From NCBI RefSeq assembly GCF_900103715.1, contig NZ_FNHL01000004.1:372001-436000 (forward strand): a stretch of 64,000 nucleotides of DNA, given 5' to 3'. The translations under genes were made by a program, and so were the position numbers. This stretch comes from Halogranum gelatinilyticum. GTDB taxonomy: Archaea; Halobacteriota; Halobacteria; Halobacteriales; Haloferacaceae. Below, one piece after another: positions 50,758 to 59,823 of this stretch. The notes beneath the pieces were generated by a model. That model was not told the DNA's origin and searched no databases. It saw nothing but the letters and a program-made list of their open reading frames with translations. Position 1 is the first letter of the stretch, and the number at the start of each line of letters is the position of its first letter.

Positions 50758-51234
50758 ATGGACGACCATCCGCTCACGGGTTCGCTCGACATCTGGGAGG
50801 GTGTCGTCGAGGACATGGAGGCGACGGCGGCGGAGTACCGCGAGGAGGGCTGGGAGACGCTCGAACTGCATCCGGGCGACGTGACCGCGCTCCCCGCGGT
50901 CGAAGAGCGTGTCGACGGCCGCTTCGGACTCGACATACTCGTCCCCGGCGACGAGTACGAGGCACTCACGGAACTCGTCGCGGAGGCGACGTTCGACGAG
51001 TACGACGTCTTCCGCGCCCAGGAGAACGGGGTCGTCTTCCTCGTGATTGCGACGAAGTCGACGGCGACGAACCAGGTCGTCCTCCTGCCCGCGTACTACG
51101 GCATCGCCGACGCCGACCTGATGCTCAAGCGCGCCCGCGACGCCGGAGAGATGCAGACGCACGTCCGGCCGCTCTCGGGCGACGACCGCGTGACGCTGAA
51201 GCAAGAAGAGCCGGAGACGCTGTTTCCGCAGTAA
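50758..51234 (+). CDS. Haloarchaeal hypothetical protein
   Basis: This 158-residue acidic soluble protein (MDDHPLTGSLDIWEGVVEDM...) has alternating helices and strands ending in RPLSGDDRVTLKQEEPETLF. No catalytic or metal motif is seen. I place the start at the ATG at 50758, since the upstream in-frame part is Arg-rich. It resembles unnamed haloarchaeal proteins (DUF7529-like from memory, low certainty). Confidence 0.7.
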   Translation: MDDHPLTGSLDIWEGVVEDMEATAAEYREEGWETLELHPGDVTALPAVEERVDGRFGLDILVPGDEYEALTELVAEATFDEYDVFRAQENGVVFLVIATKSTATNQVVLLPAYYGIADADLMLKRARDAGEMQTHVRPLSGDDRVTLKQEEPETLFPQ

Positions 51235-51249
51235 GCGACAGGTCTCTTC

Positions 51250-52224
51250 TCACTCGACGCGCGTGCTCCGTGCGACGTGGACGTACCGCGCGAACCCGGC
51301 GCGCTTGGCGACCGGATACGTCTCGATATCGGTGTAGCCAGCAGCGGCCAGCCGCGCGCTGATGTCGGCACCGGCGACGTAGACGCCGCGCGGCGCGAGC
51401 GTCGCCGCGTGGTCGAGAATCCCCCGGACGACCGTCTCGTCGGCGTCCAGCGTCAGCCCGTAGGGGAGGTCGGTGACGACGGCGTCCGCACGACGGCGAC
51501 AGTCGCGGGCGTCACCCCGCTCAACGGTGACATCGTAGCCGAAGTGTGCGGCGTTCTCGCGGGCCATCTCGACCATCTCGCGGTTCCAGTCGACTCCGAC
51601 CGCGCAGAGACCGAGCGACCGCGCTTCTAGGAGGACCGAGCCGGTCCCGCAGCAGGGGTCGAGCACCGACTCGACGCCGGGGTCCGACGCCACGAGGTTG
51701 ACGAGCGCGCGCGACAGCCGCGCCGAGAGCGACGCGGAGGTCCGCCGCGGTTTCTCGTCGTGTCGTCTGTAGTCGCGGTCGGCCGTCGCGAGTATCTCGC
51801 CGAACCAGAGACCGGTGTCGCGGACGACGACGAGAAACCGGTGGGTCGGGTCGTCGAGGTCGGGACGGTAGGGGAGGGCGTCGGCGAGTGCGACGGTCGT
51901 GTCCCGCCGCGAGAGGTCGCGACCGTCGGCGGGCGCGTGGAACTCGATCCGGAAGTCGTCGGCGGGGACGTCGAGGTCGCCGACGGCGGCCACGAGGTCG
52001 GCGACGGTGTCGCCGCGAGCGAGCAGGCGGACGCCGTCTCTGACGTAAGCGGCCTGCGAGACGCGCGACGGCGAGCGACAGAGCGCGACGCCGTCCGTGT
52101 CCGGCGCGCCTCCGGTGAGGCTCCGACACTCGGCCGCGACTAGGCCGTTTCCGGGGAGCCGTGCACAGACGGCGGCGTACGTGCCGTCGAGCGTCGCCGG
52201 AACGGGCCGCGTCTGGAGGGGCAT
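51250..52224 (-). CDS. TrmG10-like tRNA (guanine-N2) methyltransferase
   Basis: This 324-residue protein has a THUMP-like N-terminal half (residues ~1-140) and a Rossmann methyltransferase with SAM motif VLDPCCGTGSVLLEA, GVDWNREMVEMA and the catalytic TDLPYGL (a D/N-P-P-Y/F-type motif). This matches archaeal TrmG10/Trm11, which forms m2G or m2,2G at position 10 of tRNA. RNA-dependent N6-adenine methylases are an alternative. It is a single gene with the stop of the neighbouring gene 15 nt away. Confidence 0.85.
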   Translation of the reverse strand: MPLQTRPVPATLDGTYAAVCARLPGNGLVAAECRSLTGGAPDTDGVALCRSPSRVSQAAYVRDGVRLLARGDTVADLVAAVGDLDVPADDFRIEFHAPADGRDLSRRDTTVALADALPYRPDLDDPTHRFLVVVRDTGLWFGEILATADRDYRRHDEKPRRTSASLSARLSRALVNLVASDPGVESVLDPCCGTGSVLLEARSLGLCAVGVDWNREMVEMARENAAHFGYDVTVERGDARDCRRRADAVVTDLPYGLTLDADETVVRGILDHAATLAPRGVYVAGADISARLAAAGYTDIETYPVAKRAGFARYVHVARSTRVE

Positions 52225-52286
52225 GAAGGAGTGAGACTGGCGTTCGAGGGCGGAAAGGGCTGTCTACTCGGGCGTCGCTCCGCCGC

Positions 52287-53075
52287 TCAGGGTTCGTGGA
52301 CGTGGCCGCACTCGGGACATTCGACCTCTTCGCCGCGCAGTTGGGCACTCTCCTGGCGCACCTCGCGCATGACGCTCGAAATCCGCTCCTCGGCGTCCAG
52401 TTCGTCGGCGACCGAGAGGTCGACGCCCTCGACTTCGAGGAGGAACTTCGCGATCTCCGTCACCTCGTACATCATCTCGTCGAGTTCTTCGGCCGTGAAG
52501 AAGCCCGACATCGCGCCGTAGAGGAACGTCGCGCCCGACTGCTTGACCTTCCCCTCGAACGACGAGCGCGCCTGGTTGACGGCCTGAGGGGTGTAGGTGT
52601 CGGTCATGAACGGGATGAGCCGCGGGAGGTTTTGGCCAATTTTCGTCATCTCGACGCCGGTCTCCGTGCGGAAGTCCGCACAGAGGCGGGCGATAGCCCA
52701 CTCACGGGCGGTGATGTAGGTGCGCTCGCGGAGGAAGGAGTTGACGCGGTCGTACTGCGCGCCGTCCATCTTCTTGAACCGCTCGTACTTGCGGACGTCC
52801 TCGGGCACATCGTCGGGAACGTCGTCGTCGGTCGGTTCGTCCGTGTCGGCATCCGCGTCCTCGGCGGGAGCCGAGTCGGTGTGGGCAGTATCAGCGGTGT
52901 CGGCGGTGTCGGCGGTGTCGGCAGTCCCGGTCGGTGTCGACTCCGCGTCGTCGGCTGCGTCGGCCGTTCCGTTCGCGTGCTCGTCGGACGCACCCGTGGT
53001 CTCGGTGGCGGCCGTCGACTCGTCCGGAGCGGCCTCCTCGTCGAAGTCGGGCGTCGCCGCGGGGTCGTCGGTCAT
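52287..53075 (-). CDS. DUF5806 family protein
   Basis: This 262-residue protein has a long acidic Thr/Ala-rich N-terminus (residues 1-95, containing TADTADTADTADTAHT), then the conserved haloarchaeal DUF5806 core: DVRKYERFKKMDGAQYDRVNSFLRERTYITAREWAIARLCADFRTETG. A C-terminal CPECGHVH suggests a half zinc ribbon. The core is well conserved in haloarchaea, as far as I recall, but unassigned. The start at 53075 is taken because upstream in-frame sequence runs over the USP promoter. Confidence 0.82.
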   Translation of the reverse strand: MTDDPAATPDFDEEAAPDESTAATETTGASDEHANGTADAADDAESTPTGTADTADTADTADTAHTDSAPAEDADADTDEPTDDDVPDDVPEDVRKYERFKKMDGAQYDRVNSFLRERTYITAREWAIARLCADFRTETGVEMTKIGQNLPRLIPFMTDTYTPQAVNQARSSFEGKVKQSGATFLYGAMSGFFTAEELDEMMYEVTEIAKFLLEVEGVDLSVADELDAEERISSVMREVRQESAQLRGEEVECPECGHVHEP

Positions 53076-53171
53076 AACCGCCCTTGCTCGGCGGGGTGCA
53101 AAAGGGTTGTCGTGCGCCGAATCGGGGAAACACGAGAAACTGTTTTCTATCACGCCACCAACGCATGGCCC

Positions 53172-53540
53172 ATGAAGGTACTCTTGGGCATCGGCGGCAG
53201 CGAGGACTCCATCTACGCCTTGGAGCAGACGGTCGACCGCGCGCTCGTCGCGGGCGACGACCTCACCGTCGCCGTCGTGGAGAACCCGAAGTCCGACGCG
53301 ACGCCGGAGGAGGTAGAGGCGCGTGTTCAGGCCGTCCTCGACGAGGCCGGTCTCGACGCCGATATCCGACACGTCAAGGGCGACCCCGGCAGTCGCATCG
53401 TCGACATCGCCGAGGAGGAAGGCTTCGACCAGATCGCCCTCGGCGGTGGCGAGACCAGTCCGATGGGGAAGATCAACATCGGCGGCATCGCCGAGTTCGT
53501 CCTGCTGAACTCCCACGTGACGGTGAAACTGGTCCGATGA
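53172..53540 (+). CDS. Universal stress protein, modified ATP loop
   Basis: This 122-residue protein has the USP fold (MKVLLGIGGSEDSIYALEQTV...LGGGETSPMGKINIGGIAEFVLLNSHVTVKLV). The usual G-x2-G-x9-G(S/T) ATP loop is only partly kept: GGG...GG without the Ser/Thr. Nucleotide binding is therefore uncertain. It overlaps the GNAT gene by 4 nt, so the pair forms an operon. Confidence 0.87.
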   Translation: MKVLLGIGGSEDSIYALEQTVDRALVAGDDLTVAVVENPKSDATPEEVEARVQAVLDEAGLDADIRHVKGDPGSRIVDIAEEEGFDQIALGGGETSPMGKINIGGIAEFVLLNSHVTVKLVR

Positions 53541-54073
53541 CCGACCGAATCTACCCCGAGACGGCCGCGGGTCCGTTCGACGAGCCGCCGCTGTCGTTCG
53601 AGGACCGCGAGGGCCGGACCATCGAGGTCCGCCCCTACGACGCCGACAGCGACGCCGACGAGACCGAGGCACTCGTCGAGATGTATCTGGACTTCGACCC
53701 GGCCGACCGCGCCCAGGGCATCCCGCCGGGCCGGGAGAACCGCGTCCGCAGCTGGCTGGACAACATCCTCGGCGGCGACTGTCTCAACGTCATCGCGTGG
53801 GACGGCGACCAGGTCGCGGGCCACGCGACGCTCGTCCCCGCCGACGAGGGCACGTACGAACTCGCCATCTTCGTCCTCCAGGCGTACCAGAAGGCCGGTA
53901 TCGGCACGCATCTCATCGAGGGGCTGCTCGGCTACGGCCAGACCGAAGGGGTCGAGAAGGTGTGGCTCACCGTCGAACGCTGGAACCGCCCGGCAGTCGG
54001 TCTCTACAAGAAGATCGGCTTCGAGACGAGCGACGCCGAGAGCTTCGAGCTGGAGATGACGCTGCGGCTGTAG
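53537..54073 (+). CDS. GNAT N-acetyltransferase
   Basis: This 178-residue protein is a GNAT enzyme: N-terminal RTIEVRPYDADSDADE, the acetyl-CoA loop LQAYQKAGIGTHLIEGLLGYG and the C-terminal NRPAVGLYKKIGFE. It begins inside the stop of the USP gene (ATGA), hinting that the USP partner and this acetyltransferase are co-expressed, perhaps regulating each other. The acceptor is unknown. A T6 run follows at 54082-54087 and may terminate transcription. Confidence 0.9.
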   Translation: MTDRIYPETAAGPFDEPPLSFEDREGRTIEVRPYDADSDADETEALVEMYLDFDPADRAQGIPPGRENRVRSWLDNILGGDCLNVIAWDGDQVAGHATLVPADEGTYELAIFVLQAYQKAGIGTHLIEGLLGYGQTEGVEKVWLTVERWNRPAVGLYKKIGFETSDAESFELEMTLRL

Positions 54074-54202
54074 AGAGACGATTTTTTCGCGGAGCGCGGC
54101 CCGTCGCGCGTCGGCTGTAGGACGAGCAGCGAGTGTGCACCGGGAGTGGGAGAGGTGAAGTGGTGAGCCCTGAGCAGCGCGTCCGGCCGACCCGTCGAAG
54201 CG

Positions 54203-54652
54203 TTACACCGAGAGGACGGGCTGGCTGGCGTAGAGCAGAACGTATTCGGCGGCTTTCTCCAGCACTTCGGCGGGGTCGCCGGAGACCGGTTCGCGGGGGA
54301 CGACGACGAAGTCGGCGTCGAGGTCCTCGGCGGTGTCGAGGACGACGCTTCCGGGGTGGCGGGTCTTGATGTGCGTCGAGAACCCGTAGGCCGTCGACGT
54401 CGTGAGGTCGACGCCGTGGTCGGCGGCGATCTCCTGGGCCGTGTCGGTGAAGTCGGTCGTCTCGGCGGCGACCTCCGCCTCGTCGACGACGCCGGTTTCG
54501 ATTGCGCGGACGACGTCCTCGCCGAGGATGTAGACGGTGTGGACGGTCGCGTCGTACTCGGCGGCGATAGCGACGGCGTACTCGACGGCGGTCGTCGACT
54601 CCTCGCTGCCGTCGACCGGGACGACCACCAGGTCGATGTCGAGTGGTTCCAT
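54203..54652 (-). CDS. Universal stress protein lacking ATP-loop motif
   Basis: This 149-residue USP-fold protein (LVVVPVDGSEESTTAVEYAVAIA...ADFVVVPREPVSGDPAEVLEKAAEYVLLYASQPVLSV) lacks the G-x2-G-x9-G loop, so it is likely of the non-nucleotide-binding USP class. It is divergent from the USP gene at 54779. I take the ATG at 54652. Confidence 0.85.
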   Translation of the reverse strand: MEPLDIDLVVVPVDGSEESTTAVEYAVAIAAEYDATVHTVYILGEDVVRAIETGVVDEAEVAAETTDFTDTAQEIAADHGVDLTTSTAYGFSTHIKTRHPGSVVLDTAEDLDADFVVVPREPVSGDPAEVLEKAAEYVLLYASQPVLSV

Positions 54653-54778
54653 ACCTCCTCTGCGGCGGCCGGCATCAAAAACACTGCCCCCGCCCGACTC
54701 CGGCTTGGCCTCTCGACCGGTGGGAACACCGCTCCCTCGCCGTGCAGTTTTATGCCACGGGCGGGCGAACCCCGCGAT

Positions 54779-55213
54779 ATGTTCGACCGCATCGTCATCG
54801 CCACCGACGGCTCCGAGAGCGTCCGCCGAGCCGTCGACGTCGCGCTCGACCTCGCCGACCGCTTCGACGCCGAGGTCCACCTCCTCTCGGTCGTCGACGC
54901 GGGCGAAGTCGAGTCCTCGCCCGACCGCCTCCGCGACGAGATGCGCGAGGCACTGCACGAACAGGCCGAAGACGCGCTGTCGACGGTTCGTGACGGGGTC
55001 GACCGCGAGGTCCACACCGCCGTCCGCGAGGGCCGACCGGCACCCGAGATCACCGAGTACGCCCGCGAGGTCGACGCCGACATGGTGGCGACGGGCACCC
55101 GCGGCCGCCACGGCGAGAACCGGTTTCTCATCGGCAGCGTCGCCGAGCGGGTCGTCCGGACCTGTCCCGTGCCCGTCCTGACGGTCCGGCAGTTGGCCGA
55201 CGGCGAGGAATAG
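54779..55213 (+). CDS. Universal stress protein (ATP-binding type)
   Basis: This 144-residue USP has the full ATP motif GTRGRHGENRFLIGS (G-x2-G-x9-G-S) before VAERVVRTCPVPVLTV. A TTTATG TATA-like element (54749-54754) lies ~27 nt before the ATG at 54779. It is the only one of the three local USPs with a canonical ATP loop. Role: stress survival regulator, mechanism unknown. Confidence 0.92.
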   Translation: MFDRIVIATDGSESVRRAVDVALDLADRFDAEVHLLSVVDAGEVESSPDRLRDEMREALHEQAEDALSTVRDGVDREVHTAVREGRPAPEITEYAREVDADMVATGTRGRHGENRFLIGSVAERVVRTCPVPVLTVRQLADGEE

Positions 55214-55258
55214 ACACCAGAACACCGGAGTTTTCACCCCGCACCTCCACTCGCGGAT

Positions 55259-56512
55259 ATGGAAGACGAGCTTATCGACAGCAAGCGACTCCCGCTTTCG
55301 CGGCGGTCGCTCCTGCCCGGCAAGGGCTTTTTCTACCCTGACTCGCTCGACGAGGACCGCGACGACGAACGCGTCAAGGAGGCCGTCGACGGCGCGGAGG
55401 TCGTCGTCATCGCCGACGGCGACGCCGACGGACTCGGCTGTGTCGCGCTCCTGCGAGAGGTCTACGACGCCGCCCTCGATGTCGAACCGTTCGAGGAGCG
55501 ACTCGCCGAGCGGTTGGCGGGTGAAGAGAAGGCGGACGAAGAAGAGGAAGAGGAGGAGAAACCCACCTCGCCCGTCGCGCTCGTCCGTGCCTCGCCGCAC
55601 AGCCTCGAAGACGAGATGGCGCGCGTCGCCGAGTTCGCCGACGACGGCGTCGACGTCTTCGTCTGTGACCTCTGTCCGGACCGCTACGAGTACGTCGAGG
55701 ACGAGCTGGCCGAGCTGCTCGACACGGCAGCCTCCGTCCGCTGGTTCGACCACCACCAGTGGCGGCCGGAGGTCGAGGAGAGCGTCCGCGCGACCGGCGT
55801 CGACCTCGTCGTCGGCGACTCCGACGAGGAGTGTACGACGGACGTCGCGCTCCGCTCGTTGGACTACGACTTCGACGAGAAATACGAGGACCTCGCGGCC
55901 GTCACGCGGGACCACGACCTCTGGCTCCGCGAGGACCCCCGGAGCGACGATTTAGCCGATTACGCCTACTGGACGCACTCCGAGGAGTACGTCACCGTCG
56001 TCGGCGCGTACGGGGCGGATTTGCCCGAGGTCGTCGAGGAGTACATCGCCGAGCGTCGCATCGAGAAGGAACAGCTCATCGACCTCGCCGTGAGCCGCGC
56101 GGAGATGAAGGAGGTCGGCCCGTGGACCGTCGGCGTCACCTACGGCCGCTGTTCGCAGAACGAGGTCGCCGAGGCACTGCGCGAGCAGGGGAGCGACGCC
56201 GCGGTCATCGTCAAACCCGCCGGGAGCGCGTCCATCCGCGGGACCGAGGAGTTCGAACACTGTCACGAGGTCGCCGGACAGGTCAACGGCGGCGGCCACC
56301 CGAAGGCCGCGGGCTGTAAGCCCGACATCTACGACGATATGCTCGACTACGCCAACCACTGGTCGACGCAGGGGTCGGCCGCGAAACGCGTCATCCTCGC
56401 CGCGTTCGAGCGCGTCGCCGAGGAAGTCGAAGCCGAGGAAGACGAAGACGAAGGCGATGTCGTCGACGACGAGGGAGCCGACGACGACGAAGGCGTCGAG
56501 ACCGAGCGGTAG
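55259..56512 (+). CDS. DHH-family phosphoesterase (RecJ-like)
   Basis: This 417-residue protein has the DHH motifs VVIADGDADGLG, the FDHHQWR motif and a DHHA1 ending GQVNGGGHPKAAGCKP. Residues ~83-105 (EEKADEEEEEEEKP) form an acidic insert, and the C-terminus is acidic. DHH enzymes are single-strand DNA/RNA exonucleases or cyclic-dinucleotide/nano-RNA phosphodiesterases; archaeal RecJ-like proteins (e.g. GINS-associated nuclease) are close. The exact substrate is not fixed by sequence. Confidence 0.87.
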   Translation: MEDELIDSKRLPLSRRSLLPGKGFFYPDSLDEDRDDERVKEAVDGAEVVVIADGDADGLGCVALLREVYDAALDVEPFEERLAERLAGEEKADEEEEEEEKPTSPVALVRASPHSLEDEMARVAEFADDGVDVFVCDLCPDRYEYVEDELAELLDTAASVRWFDHHQWRPEVEESVRATGVDLVVGDSDEECTTDVALRSLDYDFDEKYEDLAAVTRDHDLWLREDPRSDDLADYAYWTHSEEYVTVVGAYGADLPEVVEEYIAERRIEKEQLIDLAVSRAEMKEVGPWTVGVTYGRCSQNEVAEALREQGSDAAVIVKPAGSASIRGTEEFEHCHEVAGQVNGGGHPKAAGCKPDIYDDMLDYANHWSTQGSAAKRVILAAFERVAEEVEAEEDEDEGDVVDDEGADDDEGVETER

Positions 56513-56572
56513 TCGTCGACTTTTCGCGAATCGCCGTCGAACCCCCCGCTTTCGGGTGGAGAAAACAGAACG

Positions 56573-57001
56573 TTACTTCTCGCCGACGACCCACCGCTCG
56601 GAGTAGGCGGTCCCGCACTCACACTGCGCGTAGGCGTGGATGACGTCGCCCTCCTCGTAGAGGCCGCCGACCTCCTCGTTCTGTTCCTCCGCGAAGGCGA
56701 AGATGAACTTCACGTTGTGGTTCTCGTCGGCGTCCGCGTCGGGGCAGTCGCCGCCGCCGAGGTCGGCGTCAATCTCGCCGCGGTTGCCCATCGCGCCCTG
56801 GGCGAAGTCCATCGCGTCCATGCCGGTGCCCGAGGCGAACATCCCGCGGCCGTCGTCGCCGTCGACGACGAGGACGACGCCGTTGTCGACCGCCTCGCCG
56901 TAGTTGGCGATCTTGCCCTCCGCGTCGAGATACTCGTGGGTCAAGAACAGTGCGACGTCGTCGAGTCGCTCGCCCGCCAGGAACTCGTCGAGTTTGCTCA
57001 T
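56573..57001 (-). CDS. DUF5807 family protein
   Basis: This 142-residue protein (MSKLDEFLAGERLDDVALFLTHEYLDAEGK...) matches the haloarchaeal DUF5807 as I recall it. Toward the end HAYAQCECGTAYSERW has a Cys-x-Cys pair that might bind metal, with GGGDCPDADADEN earlier. Function is unknown. The start at 57001 is the first Met of the conserved core; the upstream ATG (57112) is less convincing. Confidence 0.78.
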   Translation of the reverse strand: MSKLDEFLAGERLDDVALFLTHEYLDAEGKIANYGEAVDNGVVLVVDGDDGRGMFASGTGMDAMDFAQGAMGNRGEIDADLGGGDCPDADADENHNVKFIFAFAEEQNEEVGGLYEEGDVIHAYAQCECGTAYSERWVVGEK

Positions 57002-57248
57002 AGATGGGGTTCGTTGGTCGAGGGGTAAAAAGAGCCTGTCCTGTCTCCAGTGACTGGGTTGCAGAGCCGTTGCGGACACGTCGCTGCTGTCCGAACGGAG
57101 CAGAAGACTCACCGCGTCGACTCGTTGGCTACTCGCACTCTGGCGAGCCAGCGGGCCGAAGGAACCCCACTCTCCTCACCGCCCAGTTTCCGAGAACCCC
57201 AACCCGTATACGCGAGGAGCGAATCCCCGTTAGGGAGGTTACCACCTG

Positions 57249-57485
57249 ATGGGCTTTCTCGATTCGTTCGGTGCGTTAGTCAGTAGTATCATCGCGTCGA
57301 TCGTGTTGCTCGTGTTTGCGATTGCCAGCTTCTTCGTGACCGTGTTCATCGTCCAGGTCGGTGCGGGACTGGCCGGGTACTCGCCGGCAGGCGACTTCGT
57401 CGTCCTTTCGGCCGCAATTCTGGCCACGGGAGCAATCGTTGCCGGTGCCACTCCCATGACGAGTCTGAGCGGCGTCGCCGAATAA
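57249..57485 (+). CDS. Small membrane protein (2 helices)
   Basis: This 78-residue protein has two hydrophobic helices (IIASIVLLVFAIASFFVTVFIV and FVVLSAAILATGAIVAGAT). A GGAGGT (57234-57239) lies 9 nt before the ATG, a good ribosome-binding site, unlike the leaderless genes around it; AGGT also pairs with ACCT just before the start. Base composition is more AT-rich than average. The upstream gap 57002-57248 has no gene I can support. Confidence 0.68.
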   Translation: MGFLDSFGALVSSIIASIVLLVFAIASFFVTVFIVQVGAGLAGYSPAGDFVVLSAAILATGAIVAGATPMTSLSGVAE

Positions 57486-57592
57486 CGTCGCACAGTGCCG
57501 CTCGGCGGAAGCACGCTGCTCAGTACAGCAGACGTGGTCGTTTTCAAACGGTCGTCCAATCTGTCGACACCGACGCCGAGCGACAGGCTCGG

Positions 57593-58024
57593 TCAGTTGT
57601 CGTCCAGCTGCTCCGCAATCGACGCGAGCGAGTCGTTCGGCTCCTGCGGCACGTCGTAGACCGTCCGCTTGCCGGGGACGCGGACGCCGTAGAAGAAGCC
57701 CGGTTCGACCTCGTCGACCTCGACGGCGGAGCCGGGGTCGCGGCCGCTCGACTCGGCCCACTCGACGAGGCGGTTCTCGCCGTCACCGGGGTCGCGGGCG
57801 AGCCGTTTGTTGTCGTAGGCTCCGCGGACGAGGAAGCCCTCGGCGTCCTCGACGACTGGCGCGTGGTAGGCCCGCCCGTCGAGCGAGAGCCGGACGATGT
57901 CGCCGCCCGAGAGGTTGAGGTCGGCCGGGAGGCGGAGACAGGGCCGGGTGGTGCCGCCGCTGCGGGCGATCTTGGCGCGGACTGTCGAGACCGACGGGTG
58001 GTCACTGGGGACGCGTTCAGCCAT
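57593..58024 (-). CDS. Haloarchaeal DUF7112-like protein
   Basis: This 143-residue protein is beta-rich (PCLRLPADLNLSGGDIVRLSLDGRAYHAPV), resembling an AbrB/SpoVT-type or barrel fold in its N-half, with YGVRVPGKRTVYDVP near the end. I recall it as DUF7112, found beside ribosomal protein S6e in haloarchaea. Its stop-to-start distance from the S6e gene is 25 nt and both are on the minus strand, so they form a unit. Function unknown. Confidence 0.78.
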   Translation of the reverse strand: MAERVPSDHPSVSTVRAKIARSGGTTRPCLRLPADLNLSGGDIVRLSLDGRAYHAPVVEDAEGFLVRGAYDNKRLARDPGDGENRLVEWAESSGRDPGSAVEVDEVEPGFFYGVRVPGKRTVYDVPQEPNDSLASIAEQLDDN

Positions 58025-58049
58025 TGAAATTGAAAGAGAGAAGAGACGC

Positions 58050-58457
58050 TTACTCTTCGGCGTCTTCGTCTTCGCCTTCGTCGTCTCCGCCGAGCGCGGC
58101 GGCGACGGACTCGTCGCCGAGTGCCTTGACGTTGATCTGGACAGTCTCCTCGGAGACCTCGCGACCGCGGACGGTGATGCGCTTGCGCTCGCCGTCGCGG
58201 GATGGCTTGTAGCCGACGCCGCCCTCGAGGAGGACTTCCTTGAGGTTCGGGCCAGCGACGTCCTTCCGCATCGGACGGCCTGCCTTGTCCGAGCCACCGG
58301 TGAGCTCGAGGCTGAATCCGTCGAGTCCGACGGCCGAGCCGTCGACCTCGTCACCGAGCTCGCGGCCGAGGAATCGGTTTGCGTCCTGTCCGTCTACGTC
58401 GAACTGGTGCGTGTCGCCCGTGGTGGGGTCAGCGACGACGACTTTGAAATCTGCCAT
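58050..58457 (-). CDS. rps6e: 30S ribosomal protein S6e
   Basis: This 135-residue protein matches archaeal S6e: [39 protein letters not shown], and [19 protein letters not shown], with an acidic tail ([11 protein letters not shown]). Archaeal S6e is a small-subunit ribosomal protein. It lies 25 nt upstream of the DUF7112-like gene on the same strand. Confidence 0.96.
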   Translation of the reverse strand: MADFKVVVADPTTGDTHQFDVDGQDANRFLGRELGDEVDGSAVGLDGFSLELTGGSDKAGRPMRKDVAGPNLKEVLLEGGVGYKPSRDGERKRITVRGREVSEETVQINVKALGDESVAAALGGDDEGEDEDAEE

Positions 58458-58591
58458 AGGCGGGATGAAACGGTCGGCGATAAAAAGTACGTCGAAACGG
58501 TCGCCCTCTGAGCCGTCAGTCCGTGTGAACGGCAGCCACGGATTTCGGGCGACAGCGCTTCTGGCGAGGAACCGAGGGACCGAGAGGGTGA

Positions 58592-59695
58592 CTACGCCTC
58601 GAAGCCGTCCTCCCAGCGGAACGTGCCGTCGCGCTGGACGACCTCGCCGTCGACCTCGATGCGGGAGTCCTCGGACATATCCGTAATCATGTCGACGTGG
58701 ACGGCCGACTGGTTGGCCTCCTCGGCGTGGCCCTCGGGGAAGTTCGAGTCGTAGGCGCGGCCGACCGCCAGATGGACCGTGTCGCCCATCTTCTCGTCGA
58801 AGAGGATGTTGTCGGTGAAGCGGTCGATGCCGCGGTTCATCCCGATACCAAGTTCGCCCAACCGGCGGGCACCCTCGTCGGTGTCGAGGATGTCGGCCAG
58901 CGCGTCCTCGCCCGACTCGGCCGAGAAGTCGACGACCGCGCCGTCCTCGAAGGTCAGCTGGACGTTCCGGACGCGCTTGCCCGAGAGCGTCATCGGGACG
59001 TCGAAGAAGACGGTTCCCTCGGTCGCGTACGGTGCGGTGAAGACCTCGCCGGAGGGGAGGTTGTGCGAGTCGTAGTCGACGGAGGCCGCGGAGTTGACCG
59101 CGACGCGGTTCTCGATGGACATCGTCAGGTCGGTGTCGTCCTTGACGATGCGGACCTCGCTCCCCGCGTCGAGGACGTCTTTCATCTCGGCCATCTGTCC
59201 CGCCAGCTCCTCCCAGTCGCGGAGGATCGCGTCGTAGACGAAGTCCCGATACTCGTCGTAGGCCATCCCGGCCTGCTGGGCGAGCGACCGCGTCGGATGG
59301 ACCGTCGACACCCAGTCGGTGTCCATGCGTGCCTCGCGGATGCCCGTCGTCGCCGTCGACTGCGCCTGCCTCTTCGGGCCGGGGACGTCTGCCAGGGCGG
59401 AGGTGTTGCGGCCGCCACCAAGGAACAGGACGGAGTCGGCGTTCTCGTAGAGGGCGAGTTCGTGGGCGGGGTTCTCGTCGAAGTCGCCGTCGTGGCCTTG
59501 GAGGTAGGCACGGGAGACTTCGCCCGAGGCGTAGAGCGTCACGACGTTGGCACCGCGCTCGCCGAGTTTCTCGGCGACGGCGACCGCGAGGTCGTGGGCG
59601 TCTTCGGCGACGGAGACGACGACGTCGTCACCGCGCTCGATGCGGGCACTCCAGTCGACGAGTACCGCGGCGTGTTCGGCGGTTCGTGGGTCCAT
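58592..59695 (-). CDS. M29-family aminopeptidase
   Basis: This 367-residue protein matches thermophilic M29 aminopeptidases (AmpS/PepS): [38 protein letters not shown] and GRAYDSNFP with [11 protein letters not shown], giving the co-catalytic metal ligands Glu, His, Asp. It removes N-terminal residues from peptides in the cytoplasm. The start at 59695 follows the family's [17 protein letters not shown]; the longer ORF is rejected. Confidence 0.92.
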   Translation of the reverse strand: MDPRTAEHAAVLVDWSARIERGDDVVVSVAEDAHDLAVAVAEKLGERGANVVTLYASGEVSRAYLQGHDGDFDENPAHELALYENADSVLFLGGGRNTSALADVPGPKRQAQSTATTGIREARMDTDWVSTVHPTRSLAQQAGMAYDEYRDFVYDAILRDWEELAGQMAEMKDVLDAGSEVRIVKDDTDLTMSIENRVAVNSAASVDYDSHNLPSGEVFTAPYATEGTVFFDVPMTLSGKRVRNVQLTFEDGAVVDFSAESGEDALADILDTDEGARRLGELGIGMNRGIDRFTDNILFDEKMGDTVHLAVGRAYDSNFPEGHAEEANQSAVHVDMITDMSEDSRIEVDGEVVQRDGTFRWEDGFEA

Positions 59696-59823
59696 ACAGG
59701 GAGCAGGCGCGGTTCGATTAAAACCTCGGCGTCTCCGTCGCCGGTGAGGTGGGAGTGCCGTCGCGTCAGTGGGGCGTCGCTCGAACCACAACCACTACCT
59801 CCCCTCCCTGACGACTCGCAGCC

